A stretch of DNA of 64,000 nucleotides from Chryseobacterium indicum (GCF_021504595.1 NZ_JACSGT010000001.1:1612001-1676000); one strand, 5' to 3'; positions 17,597-27,736 are shown, counted from the first letter of the stretch. The notes: generated from the sequence alone by a model not told the origin. Program-made: numbers and translations.

Positions 17597-18012
17597 GATT
17601 TATATACTTGACATGCAAAAATAAGGATGATAAACCACAAAGACTCCAAAAAAAACTGTCATTTATCAGTTGAGACCTCTTTTAATCTTATTTTTATTGA
17701 TTCTTAATAAGCAATTTTTCTTTGAGGAAAATTCAAAATGGTAAAAACGTCAGAATTGAATTTATAAAAGCTATACCATTGATTGACAAGCTCTATTTAT
17801 TCAGCTTTCTTAATTTTTATTTGATTCAAATTTTTAAAACAAGAAAAAATGATGAATTATTTTTTTCCAGTTCATTTTATTTTAAATATTTTTAATCATT
17901 AAAACCAAATCAATCTAAATTTCTTTTAAAATAAGGGAAAAATTAGTTATTTTTTTAAGCTTATGCGCATCCGTTTAATGTAAGAAAAACATTAAATTTG
18001 CCAATTGACATT
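17597..18012. other. 416-bp divergent intergenic region ccsBA/ftsK
   Basis: No gene is visible. The left end carries the ccsBA -7 box (TATTTTTG on the minus strand, 17616-17623). The right end carries the ftsK -7 box (TAAATTTG, 17993-18000). The middle is AT-rich with no convincing hairpin or ORF. Confidence 0.6.
17993..18000 (+). promoter_or_regulatory. -7 box of ftsK, nearly leaderless transcript
   Basis: TAAATTTG matches TAnnTTTG and ends 12 bp before the ATG at 18013. The transcript would start at about 18005-18008, leaving a leader of only a few bases. It also excludes the in-frame TTG at 17998 as a start. The -33 element is weak. Confidence 0.55.
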
Positions 18013-20586
18013 ATGAATAAAAACACACAAAACAAACCGACTGAATCGCCTGATAAAGGCAAATTTTTATCTAAGCCAAGAGTATTTTTCGGGCTTACTT
18101 TCATCCTTTTTTCTGTAGTGCTTACTTTTTCGTTCGTTTCTTACCTGATGAACTGGAAGGCAGATCAGAGTCAGGCAGGAACGATGCTCGATAAAAGTAT
18201 AAAATCTTCCAATCTTTTCGGAAAACTGGGCGACTGGCTCGGAAATATTTTTATTTTCGAAAGTATCGGAGTGGCTTCATTCATCATTGCCTTTTTATTT
18301 CTGGTTTTCGGAACCGTTATCCTGAAAAAGAAAATGTTCAAACCTTGGAAAACGGTAGGTCATTCCCTGTTTTTCATTTGCTGGCTTCCGATCCTTTTTG
18401 GAGCGATTACTAAAGGACAGGGTGTTTTAAGCGGAGTTTACGGATATCAGATCATGGAATCTCTGAATACGATTATTGGTTCTTACGGTCTTTGGCTGGT
18501 TTTAATTGCAAGTATTGCTTTGTATTTTATTTTAGAATTCAATCTTCGTCCAAGTTCAATTAAGTCTAAATTAAATGACATCAACGAAAATACCATCGGA
18601 AAAGTAAGATCGATGATGCCGAATTCAGATGAAAATTTTGAAGCGGATGAAGAACTGATTGAGGAAATTGAAACGGCAGAACAGGAAGAAGAAGAACCGA
18701 AAATAAAAGTAACTGAAGTTGCAGAAAAACCAGCTCCCAAAATAACGGAGCCAGAACCTGTAAAAGTTCCGAAAGGTTTTCCTGAAGTTCCGGTATCCAG
18801 CAATCTGGATCCGATTGTAACGCCGAATAAAACGTCTTTTGATGAGGAACCTAAAAATGATTTTTCAAATTCCATCAATTTAAATCTCGACTCCAGTCCT
18901 AAAGTTCCGACTTCAAGTCCGGAACAGGCATTTGATATGACTCCTTCTATTCCGGTAAGTACAGTTACTGCGGCTGCACCTCAGGAAAATATTAAATTTA
19001 ATGTAGAAGTGGCTCCGGTTATCGATATTCTTGATGATTCCGAAAGACAGTCTCAGGAATTGGTAGACAAACACGGATTGTACGATCATAAACTGGATCT
19101 TGCCAAATTCCAGATGCCGCCTGTTGAATTGCTGAAAGATTACGGAAACGAAGAAATTTCGATCAACAAAGACGAACTGGAAGAAAACAAAAATAAAATT
19201 GTCGGATTGCTGAAAAACTTTAATGTAGGAATTGCCGAAATTAAAGCTACGATAGGACCGACTGTAACCTTGTATGAAATTGTACCAGAAGCGGGAATTC
19301 GTGTAGCAGCGATTAAAAAACTTCAGGATGATATTGCCCTGAATCTTTCTGCTTTGGGAATCCGTATTATTGCACCAATGCCAGGAAAAGGAACCATCGG
19401 GATTGAAGTTCCGAGAAAAAATCCGACGATGGTTTCTATGCGTTCAGTGATTGCTTCGCAAAAATTCCAGAATACGGATATGGATCTTCCTGTGGTTTTC
19501 GGAAAGACTATTTCCAATGAAATTTTCATGGCAGATTTATCCAAAATGCCTCACTTACTGATGGCGGGAGCAACAGGACAGGGTAAATCGGTCGGGATTA
19601 ATGCAATTCTTACTTCCCTTCTATATAAAAAGCATCCGAGCGAACTGAAATTTGTAATGGTAGATCCTAAAAAAGTAGAACTTTCATTATATTCAAAAAT
19701 CGAAAGACATTATCTTGCCAAACTTCCGGATGCAGAAGAGGCGATCATTACAGACACGAATAAAGTAATCAACACTCTGAATTCTCTCTGTATAGAAATG
19801 GATACGAGATATGATTTGCTTAAAAATGCATTCTGTAAAAATTTAAAGGAATACAATAAAAAATTTGCGGAAAGAAAATTAAATCCTGAAAACGGTCACC
19901 GTTACTTACCGTACATTGTTTTGGTGGTGGACGAATTTGCCGATTTAATTATGACTGCCGGAAAAGAAGTTGAATTACCGATTGCCAGATTGGCTCAGTT
20001 GGCAAGAGCGGTGGGAATTCACTTAATTGTTGCCACGCAAAGACCTTCCGTAAATGTAATTACAGGTATGATTAAAGCGAATTTCCCTGCAAGAGCAGCA
20101 TTCAGAGTAATTTCCAGTGTCGATTCCAGAACGATTCTGGATTCTCCGGGAGCAGATCAGTTAATTGGTAAAGGAGATATGCTTTATTTTAACGGAAATG
20201 AAATTTTAAGACTTCAGTGTGCTTTTGTAGATACTCCGGAAGTGGAAAGACTTGCAGAATTTATCGGGGAACAAAAAGGGTACGCTTCCGCATTTATCCT
20301 TCCGGAATATGTTTCTGAAGATTCCACGAGTACAGTGGGAGCTTTTGATCCGAACGAAAAAGATGCTTTATTCGAAGATGCAGCGAGAATTATTGTTTCT
20401 ACTCAGCAAGGTTCTACTTCCATGCTTCAGAGACAACTGAAACTGGGATATAACAGAGCGGGAAGAATTATGGATCAACTGGAAGCCAGCGGAATTGTCG
20501 GCGGATTTAACGGGGCAAAAGCAAGAGAGGTTCTCATCAGTGACCTTCATTCTTTGGAACAGTTTTTGGAAGATCTGCGCAGTTAA
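18013..20586 (+). CDS. ftsK: DNA translocase FtsK/SpoIIIE
   Basis: This 857-residue septal ATPase pumps chromosome ends through the division septum and activates dimer resolution. Four N-terminal TMs (within residues 25-175) are followed by an acidic, Pro/Glu-rich linker (about 190-330). The motor has Walker A GATGQGKS and Walker B VLVVDEFADL, and HLIVATQRPSVNVITG is conserved. The C-terminal gamma winged-helix domain (SMLQRQLKLGYNRAGRIMDQLE) reads orientation sequences. I start at the ATG at 18013 (MNKNTQNKP) because the upstream TTG lies inside the -7 box. The lolA-like gene follows by 63 bp. Confidence 0.97.
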   Translation: MNKNTQNKPTESPDKGKFLSKPRVFFGLTFILFSVVLTFSFVSYLMNWKADQSQAGTMLDKSIKSSNLFGKLGDWLGNIFIFESIGVASFIIAFLFLVFGTVILKKKMFKPWKTVGHSLFFICWLPILFGAITKGQGVLSGVYGYQIMESLNTIIGSYGLWLVLIASIALYFILEFNLRPSSIKSKLNDINENTIGKVRSMMPNSDENFEADEELIEEIETAEQEEEEPKIKVTEVAEKPAPKITEPEPVKVPKGFPEVPVSSNLDPIVTPNKTSFDEEPKNDFSNSINLNLDSSPKVPTSSPEQAFDMTPSIPVSTVTAAAPQENIKFNVEVAPVIDILDDSERQSQELVDKHGLYDHKLDLAKFQMPPVELLKDYGNEEISINKDELEENKNKIVGLLKNFNVGIAEIKATIGPTVTLYEIVPEAGIRVAAIKKLQDDIALNLSALGIRIIAPMPGKGTIGIEVPRKNPTMVSMRSVIASQKFQNTDMDLPVVFGKTISNEIFMADLSKMPHLLMAGATGQGKSVGINAILTSLLYKKHPSELKFVMVDPKKVELSLYSKIERHYLAKLPDAEEAIITDTNKVINTLNSLCIEMDTRYDLLKNAFCKNLKEYNKKFAERKLNPENGHRYLPYIVLVVDEFADLIMTAGKEVELPIARLAQLARAVGIHLIVATQRPSVNVITGMIKANFPARAAFRVISSVDSRTILDSPGADQLIGKGDMLYFNGNEILRLQCAFVDTPEVERLAEFIGEQKGYASAFILPEYVSEDSTSTVGAFDPNEKDALFEDAARIIVSTQQGSTSMLQRQLKLGYNRAGRIMDQLEASGIVGGFNGAKAREVLISDLHSLEQFLEDLRS

Positions 20587-20649
20587 AGCGAAATTTCAGT
20601 TTAACTTTTAACATTAAAGAAAGTCTAAAGATTAAAGAATTTAATAAAA

Positions 20650-21297
20650 ATGAAAAATATTATTTCAAAAGTTATAGTAAGCAGTTTGCTAGTTGGAGCG
20701 GTCGGATTTACAAATGCACAGAAGATTGATGCAAAGGCAAAAAAAATTCTTGATGATATTACGGCTAATTATAACTCTAAGAAAAATTCGTATTTCAAAT
20801 TTTCTTTCGGAAGCGGAACCAACGGAAAGGTTGATAAAACAGAACCCGGAATTTATTATGCTGCAGGAGATAAATACAAACTGAAGATCATGGAAACGGA
20901 GCAGATCTTCGACGGAAGCAAAATCTACAACATCAATACAGAAGATATGGAAGTTACGGTAGCGAAACCCAACGGAAGCAGCTCCATGTTCTCACCTATC
21001 AATTATCTTTCTACTTACAGAAAAGATTATAATGTAACATACGGAGGAAAGAAAAATGTAGATGGTGTAAATGCGGACTTCATTAAATTAACTCCGGTAA
21101 AATCCAACGGAATTAAATACGTTTATCTTTTTGTAGATTCTGCAAAAAAACAGATGGTAAAACTGGAACAGCACGGAAATAATAAAGATCTTGCCGTAAT
21201 TGCGATTAAAGAGTACAAGGAAAATCAGACGCTGGATCCGGGAATGTTTACATTTGATAAAAACAAATACAAAAATTACCTGATCACAGAACTTTAA
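20650..21297 (+). CDS. LolA-like outer membrane lipoprotein carrier protein
   Basis: This 215-residue periplasmic protein has a signal peptide (MKNIISKVIVSSLLVGAVGF, cleavage near TNAQ). The mature fold is an open beta-barrel of the LolA family: FKFSFGSG.., EPGIYYAAGDKYKLKIMETEQIFDGSKIYNIN, then MFSPINYLSTYRKDYN and late strands DFIKLTPV. LolA ferries lipoproteins from the inner to the outer membrane. In this group it commonly follows ftsK, as here. No LolB is recognised nearby, in keeping with Bacteroidota lacking a typical LolB. The fold is clear; the exact cargo is inferred from the family. Confidence 0.88.
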   Translation: MKNIISKVIVSSLLVGAVGFTNAQKIDAKAKKILDDITANYNSKKNSYFKFSFGSGTNGKVDKTEPGIYYAAGDKYKLKIMETEQIFDGSKIYNINTEDMEVTVAKPNGSSSMFSPINYLSTYRKDYNVTYGGKKNVDGVNADFIKLTPVKSNGIKYVYLFVDSAKKQMVKLEQHGNNKDLAVIAIKEYKENQTLDPGMFTFDKNKYKNYLITEL

Positions 21298-21340
21298 AAA
21301 TAATCAGCAGATAAGCGGATACGCGGATTTGCTTTTAATT

Positions 21341-21538
21341 AAACTTGTCTAAACTTTTTTACCGCAAAAGATTATAACACTTTAGTTATTTAAGTTGAAT
21401 ACTTAAATGTAAAAAGAGCACATAAGTTAAAAAAATCAAAGATTTTTCTCTTTGCAGACTTTTGAAATACTTTAAATAAACTCAACAAAGTCTTTTGTAC
21501 CTTTTGCGGTTAAATTTAAAATTAGTTTAAACAAACTT
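21341..21538 (+). repeat. Dispersed fold-back repeat, copy B (complete)
   Basis: This is the best preserved copy of the family described at 856. Its ends are inverted: left TTGTCTAAACTTTTTTACC, then GCAAAAG; right, read in reverse complement, TTGTTTAAACT and ACCGCAAAAGG. The interior is an imperfect palindrome centred near 21440. It occupies two thirds of the 310-bp gap between the lolA-like and lptF/G-like genes. No other feature is seen in that gap. Confidence 0.8.
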
Positions 21539-21607
21539 ATTATAAAAATTTCATAAAATATAAGAGCTGCAAAGAAAACTTTGTGGCTTTTTGTTTAATT
21601 TTGGCGA

Positions 21608-23068
21608 ATGTTAAAAATACTAGACCGATATATTATAAAAACCTTCTTCGGACCGTTTTTCTTTATATTCAGCGTATTGTTTTTCATCTTTATTGTGAAC
21701 ATTATCTGGATTCAGCTAGGTCAGTTTATGGGAAAAGGACTGAGCTACTGGCAAATCATGAAACTTCTTTTTTACCTCGGGGTAAGTGTAATCAGTATGG
21801 TTTTACCGCTCACGATTCTTCTTGCGAGCATTATGTCTTTCGGGGAATTCGGGGAACGGTATGAGCTTGCCGCCATGAAAGCCGCAGGAATTTCGCTCAC
21901 CAGAGTGATGATGCCGCTTTTGGGAGTAACCGTTGTACTTTCCATCATGCTGTATTTTTTCTCCAATAATATCATTCCGGATTTTCAGAGGAAGGCGAAA
22001 AATATGCTTTTCAATATTGCGCAGACCAAACCTGCCCTGAATTTCACACCGGGACAGTTTATCGATCAGATTCCCGGAAACATGGTGAAGTTCGATAAAA
22101 TTTATGGTAAAAATGATGAAAATATAGAAGGTGTTTTTGTTCATAAGAAAGCAAGTTCCTATGAAAATCAGCAGACTGTAATTGCCCAGAAAGGTGTTTT
22201 TGCTCCGGCAGAAAATACGAATTATTTAAAACTTAAATTGTTTAACGGATTTGTTTATGAAGATAATTTTGCCGGAAAAGGAGAAAATGTCCGTTTAAAA
22301 CAGCCCGATCAGGTAATTAAATTTGATACGTTAACGCTTCACTTCGACGTAAGTGAGATCATTAACAAAGCTATTGAAGAGGAAAAAATCACAGATGATT
22401 ACCGTTTTCAGACCTTCAATGAACTGAATACAACGATTGATAAAACAAAGAAAGACAATCAGAGATTCTTCACCAACGTAAGCAACGACGTTTTGGGACA
22501 GACCAATTCTGTGGTAAGTTATATGGATACCAAACAGAACAGTGCAAAGGCAAAACCGAAGCAGAGCATTAAGCTTGATACGGTGAAAGGAAATAAAAAA
22601 CTGGAGATCATCGATAATGCTTATAATCGTCTTGATAATCTTAAAAGTACGCTTGAAGGAAAAAATAACGAGATTGATCCCGGCGTAAAATATTACAGCA
22701 AAGTCGTGATTTATCAGCAGAGAATTGTGACGTACTCTTTCACCTGCATCATTTTCTTTTTGATCGGCGCAAGTTTAGGTTCCATTATCCGAAAAGGAGG
22801 AATGGGACTTCCTGTAGTAATTGCGATTGTAATTTTCATTATTTTCTACGTGATTAATGTAGGCTTTGAAAACATGGCGTGGTCCGGAAAGATCAATCCT
22901 TATCTTGCAGCATGGGTTCCGAATCTGGTTCTGTTTCCTTTCGGAGTATGGATGACGTACAAAGCTCTTACGGATTCTCAACTGTTTGATGCAGAGAAAT
23001 ACAAAGCAGCTTTCAAACCTGTTATTAAACTTTTTGTAAAGAATACAGAACACAAAAGGTATCAATAA
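21608..23068 (+). CDS. LptF/LptG family permease (YjgP/YjgQ)
   Basis: This 486-residue inner membrane protein starts MLKILDRYIIKTFFGPFFFIFSVLFF (TM1). Two more TMs follow in the first 120 residues, then a large periplasmic beta-jellyroll domain (about 130-370), then three TMs at the C-terminus (about 375-460). That 3+domain+3 layout is LptF/LptG, which with LptB extract lipopolysaccharide and pass it to LptC. The periplasmic domain is longer than in E. coli (LptF about 366 aa total) with a charged insert near residues 300-350. Whether it is F or G cannot be settled here. No second paralogue is in the window. Confidence 0.92.
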   Translation: MLKILDRYIIKTFFGPFFFIFSVLFFIFIVNIIWIQLGQFMGKGLSYWQIMKLLFYLGVSVISMVLPLTILLASIMSFGEFGERYELAAMKAAGISLTRVMMPLLGVTVVLSIMLYFFSNNIIPDFQRKAKNMLFNIAQTKPALNFTPGQFIDQIPGNMVKFDKIYGKNDENIEGVFVHKKASSYENQQTVIAQKGVFAPAENTNYLKLKLFNGFVYEDNFAGKGENVRLKQPDQVIKFDTLTLHFDVSEIINKAIEEEKITDDYRFQTFNELNTTIDKTKKDNQRFFTNVSNDVLGQTNSVVSYMDTKQNSAKAKPKQSIKLDTVKGNKKLEIIDNAYNRLDNLKSTLEGKNNEIDPGVKYYSKVVIYQQRIVTYSFTCIIFFLIGASLGSIIRKGGMGLPVVIAIVIFIIFYVINVGFENMAWSGKINPYLAAWVPNLVLFPFGVWMTYKALTDSQLFDAEKYKAAFKPVIKLFVKNTEHKRYQ

Positions 23069-23094
23069 TAGATTAAAACCTGTAAATATAAAAG

Positions 23095-23120
23095 ATCCGG
23101 AATTTCTCCGGATTTTTTTG
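23095..23120 (+). terminator. Terminator of the lptF/G-like gene
   Basis: ATCCGGA-ATTTC-TCCGGAT stem followed by seven T. Confidence 0.85.
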
Positions 23121-23167
23121 TGGTATGTTAAAAAATGAATTTCAATTTTATTTTAGCTGTAAAAAAT

Positions 23168-23175
23168 TATCTTTG
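23168..23175 (+). promoter_or_regulatory. -7 box of the 262-aa secreted protein gene
   Basis: TATCTTTG matches TAnnTTTG and lies 23 bp before the ATG at 23198. No clear -33 TTG was found at the usual spacing. Confidence 0.5.
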
Positions 23176-23197
23176 TCAAAAATTATAACAATTCTAT

Positions 23198-23986
23198 ATG
23201 AGAAAATTATTATTGATTGGCTTATTCAGTATTGTTTCTTTCAATGCTTATGCGCAGGAAGACAATACGGAATATGAAATGAGAATCGGGGAAAAGCCAG
23301 GTTACATTATTGATAAAAGCGGAAAAAAGATCGAAGGTATTGTAAGACTTGCCGGAGATGAAATGAATCCGTGGACAAATCAGAAAAAAGTGAAATTCAT
23401 TGCGACCTCGGACGTTGACAATTCAAAGAAAAAGCAAAAATTCAAAACGTATGATGTAGATGATCTTAAAGGCTATATGGCGATCGACAACAATACGGAA
23501 AGAGTTTTCGAGACCATAAAATACACCAATACCAAAGAAGCGTACAACACGCAGAATGGAGGTTTAAGCGGTGGTCTGAAAGCTTTCAACAACCTGACAA
23601 AAAGCAACCAGTTTGCAGAAGTTGTGGCAGATGGAAAAATAAAAGTATACAAAGTGTACGGTTTCCCGACTACTTTCTCAGCAGGCGGACAAATTGCAGT
23701 TGCCGATGAGGAAAACAAAAGAATGAGAGAAAATCCGGCGTATGTTTATTCCAAAAAAGGCGGAAAACCTGAAGAACTTAATGTTGCAAAAGCAAAAATC
23801 ATTACCGCAGACTGTCCTGTTGTGAAAGCTAAAATAACAAAAGGAGAATACGGTTCTTTGAAAAATGACACCAAAAAGAGATCAGGTTTAGGAAAATTCA
23901 TCCGAAATGAAATCGACAATGCAATGGCAGATAATCTTTCGATCGTGAATGAAGTGATCTACGATTATAACGAAAATTGTAAATAA
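23198..23986 (+). CDS. Secreted protein of unknown function
   Basis: This 262-residue protein has a clean signal peptide (MRKLLLIGLFSIVSFNAYAQ). The mature N-terminus contains GYIIDKSGKKIEGIVRLAGDEMNPWTNQKKVKFI and YDVDDLKGYMA. This resembles Bacteroidota proteins in which a metabolic or structural field is written as a beta-sandwich (cell-surface, DUF-type), but I cannot name the family. The C-terminus has two Cys (Cys near 206 in TADCPVV and the penultimate Cys of NENCK) that could form a disulphide. It has its own -7 box and its own terminator, so it is monocistronic. Confidence 0.75.
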   Translation: MRKLLLIGLFSIVSFNAYAQEDNTEYEMRIGEKPGYIIDKSGKKIEGIVRLAGDEMNPWTNQKKVKFIATSDVDNSKKKQKFKTYDVDDLKGYMAIDNNTERVFETIKYTNTKEAYNTQNGGLSGGLKAFNNLTKSNQFAEVVADGKIKVYKVYGFPTTFSAGGQIAVADEENKRMRENPAYVYSKKGGKPEELNVAKAKIITADCPVVKAKITKGEYGSLKNDTKKRSGLGKFIRNEIDNAMADNLSIVNEVIYDYNENCK

Positions 23987-24003
23987 TCAATTAAAATATT
24001 TTT

Positions 24004-24030
24004 ACAGCAGTTTCAGTTTGGAACTGCTGT
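24004..24030 (+). terminator. Terminator of the 262-aa secreted protein gene
   Basis: ACAGCAGTT and AACTGCTGT form a perfect 9-bp stem with a 9-nt loop, followed by TTTTATTT. Confidence 0.85.
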
Positions 24031-24257
24031 TTTTATTTGTGAGTTTTTTAATAAAAATATTCCTTTCGGAAAACGAAGACGTAAATCTTTATTAGTTTCA
24101 AATCTATAAGCCGCAAGAAAATCAAAAATTTTCAATAAGTATGATGCTTAAGTTTATGTTAAATAAAAATATTCGTGCCTTTGCAATTGTTAAAGCTATT
24201 AACCTTAAATAAGTTTTGCGCATATTTTTTGCAGTACGCTTAAACAAAATTATTTTT

Positions 24258-24896
24258 ATGAAAATACTTCTTTTCAATTTATGTTTTCTTGCTGTTGTTT
24301 CCTGTAAGAAAGAGAATGCAGATACCATTCAAAATAATTCGGGCAATGATAATGTAACGATAAATAAATCTTCGGAAAAATCAAATGATTCCATTAGCTC
24401 CATTGAAGATATAAAGAAAGAATATACAGCCGTAAATAATCTTTTGTCTGCGAAACAACTGGACTCAACAAAATTCACTTATAACTGCGATGAAAAGGAA
24501 GGTGAAGTTGTTTTCTATTATGAGAATAAAGATCTCAGAATGGTTAAAGATTTTTATGCAGAACACAGTCACTTCTCTTCATCCACAAAATATTATGTAA
24601 AAAACAACAAAGTATTTTTCATCTTTAAAGAGGAAACAGCATGGAATTTTGATAAAGGAGGAACGCCGGAAAAACCAGAAATAAAAGATGATATCAATGA
24701 AAAAAGAATCTACGTTTTAAACGATAAAGCCATTCAATGTCTCGAAAAAAATTATACGATCCGTTCAAAAGGCAATAATAAAAATCCTGATTCGGTTCCG
24801 AATAAAGAAACAAAATGCAACATTTCCGGGCTGATGAAAAACTATAATTTAATCCTTAAAAATAAAGACAGAAAAGGAGAAATCAATTGCCTTTAA
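24258..24896 (+). CDS. Lipoprotein of unknown function
   Basis: From the ATG at 24258 this is a 212-residue lipoprotein (MKILLFNLCFLAVVSCKKE, lipobox AVVSC, Cys16). I reject the upstream in-frame start at 24216 because it would bury the signal peptide. A low-complexity Asn/Ser-rich linker follows the Cys (about residues 20-50). A folded domain then holds DEKEGEVVFYYENKDLRMVKDFYAEHSHFSSSTKYYVKNNKVFFIFKEE. This resembles small secreted beta proteins, but no named family is recognised. It is convergent with frr across a bidirectional hairpin. Confidence 0.75.
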   Translation: MKILLFNLCFLAVVSCKKENADTIQNNSGNDNVTINKSSEKSNDSISSIEDIKKEYTAVNNLLSAKQLDSTKFTYNCDEKEGEVVFYYENKDLRMVKDFYAEHSHFSSSTKYYVKNNKVFFIFKEETAWNFDKGGTPEKPEIKDDINEKRIYVLNDKAIQCLEKNYTIRSKGNNKNPDSVPNKETKCNISGLMKNYNLILKNKDRKGEINCL

Positions 24897-24910
24897 ACTG
24901 TACACAAAAC

Positions 24911-24940
24911 AAAAGCGGCTTCAAAAATGAAACCGCTTTT
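24911..24940. terminator. Bidirectional terminator between lipoprotein gene and frr
   Basis: AAAAGCGG pairs with CCGCTTTT, extended by TTC/GAA across one mismatch, between convergent genes. Confidence 0.8.
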
Positions 24941-24961
24941 TATATTTTCAGGAGCCGAAAA

Positions 24962-25516
24962 TTATACTTTCATAATTTCAGCTTCTTTTACTTTAAGATG
25001 CTCATCGCAAGCTTTTACATATTTGTCGGTAAGCGTCTGAATATCTGCTTCAATACCTTTAATGATGTCTTCAGAAACTCCTTCCAGTCTTTTAAGCTCT
25101 TTCAGACCGTTTTGTCTTGCGTTTCTTACAACTACTTTCGTGTCTTCTGTTTCAGACTTAGCCTGTTTTGCCAGTTCACGTCTTCTTTCTTCCGTTAAAG
25201 GCGGTACATTAAGGATAATGTTGATCCCGTTATTAGAAGGGGCAAAACCTAAATTTGAATTGATGATTGCTTTTTCAATATCATTAATGGCTTTTGCGTC
25301 CCAAGGTTGAATAGAAATCGTCATTGCATCGGGAATAGAAACATTGGCAACCTGATTAATCGGAGTTAATGCTCCGTAATATTCCACCATTACATCCTGA
25401 ACCATTGTTGTAGACGCACGTCCCGCTCTGATTCTCTGAAATGCATGATCCAGGTGCTTGATAGCTGCTTCCATGTCCTGCTGTACAGACTCTACTATAA
25501 GATCTAATTCTTCCAT
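24962..25516 (-). CDS. frr: Ribosome recycling factor
   Basis: This 184-residue protein, with EF-G, splits post-termination ribosomes. I take the start at MEELDLIVES (25516) rather than the longer reading from 25546, because RRF normally begins there and 184-185 aa is the family length. Conserved features are HLDHAFQRIRAGRASTTMV (domain I helix), VPPLTEERRRELAKQAK and the C-terminal helix LTDKYVKACDEHLK. It follows pyrH with a 105-bp gap on the same strand, the common pyrH-frr pairing in bacteria. Confidence 0.97.
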   Translation of the reverse strand: MEELDLIVESVQQDMEAAIKHLDHAFQRIRAGRASTTMVQDVMVEYYGALTPINQVANVSIPDAMTISIQPWDAKAINDIEKAIINSNLGFAPSNNGINIILNVPPLTEERRRELAKQAKSETEDTKVVVRNARQNGLKELKRLEGVSEDIIKGIEADIQTLTDKYVKACDEHLKVKEAEIMKV

Positions 25517-25621
25517 TACTATAATAAAATTTGATAAATTACACATATGTTAATGATAAGTAATAAATAATTGGTAATGAGTAATCTTTAAAACTTTAAA
25601 CTCAAAACCCTGAACTTACTA

Positions 25622-26452
<831 letters not shown>

Positions 26453-26663
26453 TCAACAAAGCATTTTCCCAGATAAATAATTTCCCTGTATTTTATAATT
26501 TGAGTGAATACATGGCTGTTTAATTAAATTACAAAATATGAAGATTCAAAATACTAATCTTAAACTAAAAGATTAAGCTCAATAAAAATGGTATAGAACT
26601 TAAAATAAAACCATGATTTTCACAAAACTTAAATATTTAAATATAAATAATGTGAGAAATATT

Positions 26664-26692
26664 TTGAAAAGTACGAAAAAGGATTATTTTTG
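26664..26692 (+). promoter_or_regulatory. Promoter of porQ
   Basis: TTG (26664-26666), 18-bp spacer, TATTTTTG (26685-26692). It lies 18 bp upstream of the TTG start codon at 26711. Confidence 0.7.
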
Positions 26693-26710
26693 CATTACTA
26701 ATAAACTGAG

Positions 26711-27703
26711 TTGAAGAAAATTGTTATTTTTTCATTATTTCTGTCAGGAATTGTTTCTTATGCACAAACAGGAACAAACGTTTATCCATTCTTAAATATT
26801 CCTGTTTCAGCGAGACAGGCTGCTTTGGGAGGAGATGCAATTTCTGTGAGAGATCGTGATGTTTCCTTTGCTATTGCAAACCCCTCATTACTGAATAAAG
26901 ATTCCGACAACCAACTGTCTGTAAACGCAACGGCTTATCTTGCAGATTCCAAATACGGAACAATAGCCTATGCAAAAGACTTTGATAACGGTCACATGGC
27001 GACCATCAATGCGAGATATATGAGCTACGGAGATATTCCGCGAACAGACGACAGCGGTTTCGAGAATGGAACTTTCAAAGCTTCGGATGTTGCCATCGGA
27101 GCAGGATATGCCTATCAGTTTGAAGAAGACTGGACGATCGGAGGTGGATTGAATTTCATTACTTCTAAAATTGATACCTATACTTCTTCCGCCATTTCAG
27201 GAAATGCAGGAATTACCTACCACAACAAAAAAAATAAGGAAACAGCTTCTGTTGTTTTCAGAAATTTCGGTTATCAGTTCAATTCCTTCAACGGAACAAG
27301 GGAAAACCTTCCATTCCGTGTAGATTTGGGATATACAAGAATTTTAAAAGTAATTCCTTTAGCTGTTACCATTACAGCGCATGATTTACAGGAATTTAAT
27401 ATTTCTTCCCAGTACAACGTTAACGGACAGGAAGTAAATACAGGCAGAAAAATCGCCGACCATTTCTCTATCGGGGCAGAACTGTTTCCGGAAAAAGGAT
27501 TCAACATCAGACTAGGATATAATGTGAAGAGAGGGAATGAATTAGCCGTTGCAGATCAGAGAAATTTCTCAGGACTTTCGGCAGGATTCGGGATTAAAAT
27601 TGCCAGATTCCGTGTGGATTACGCACACGTAAGGTATCATAATTCTGCGAATGTCAACCAGATAGGAGTTTCTATCGATCTTACAAGTCACGCAGGATAC
27701 TAA
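26711..27703 (+). CDS. porQ: Type IX secretion system protein PorQ
   Basis: This 330-residue outer membrane beta-barrel of the PorV/PorQ (FadL-like) group is associated with the type IX secretion attachment complex (with PorV, PorU, PorZ). After a signal peptide (cleavage near SYAQTG) comes the diagnostic YPFLNIPVSARQAALGGDA, followed by antiparallel strands and a barrel ending IGVSIDLTSHAGY. The start codon is TTG: the preceding in-frame codons run to a stop at 26702 without an ATG, and the promoter is immediately upstream. It is followed by cmk, as is common in Bacteroidota. Confidence 0.93.
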   Translation: MKKIVIFSLFLSGIVSYAQTGTNVYPFLNIPVSARQAALGGDAISVRDRDVSFAIANPSLLNKDSDNQLSVNATAYLADSKYGTIAYAKDFDNGHMATINARYMSYGDIPRTDDSGFENGTFKASDVAIGAGYAYQFEEDWTIGGGLNFITSKIDTYTSSAISGNAGITYHNKKNKETASVVFRNFGYQFNSFNGTRENLPFRVDLGYTRILKVIPLAVTITAHDLQEFNISSQYNVNGQEVNTGRKIADHFSIGAELFPEKGFNIRLGYNVKRGNELAVADQRNFSGLSAGFGIKIARFRVDYAHVRYHNSANVNQIGVSIDLTSHAGY

Positions 27704-27736
27704 TTGTTAATCATTTTCAAAACAAAATAAATATCA

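Noticed and set aside
17998..18012. Alternative TTG start of ftsK
   Set aside because: The TTG is part of the -7 box TAAATTTG, so it cannot be within the transcript. The ATG at 18013 is used.
24122..24328. 68-aa minus-strand ORF overlapping the lipoprotein start
   Set aside because: It is antisense to a signal peptide region, is basic and AT-rich, and has no supporting signal.
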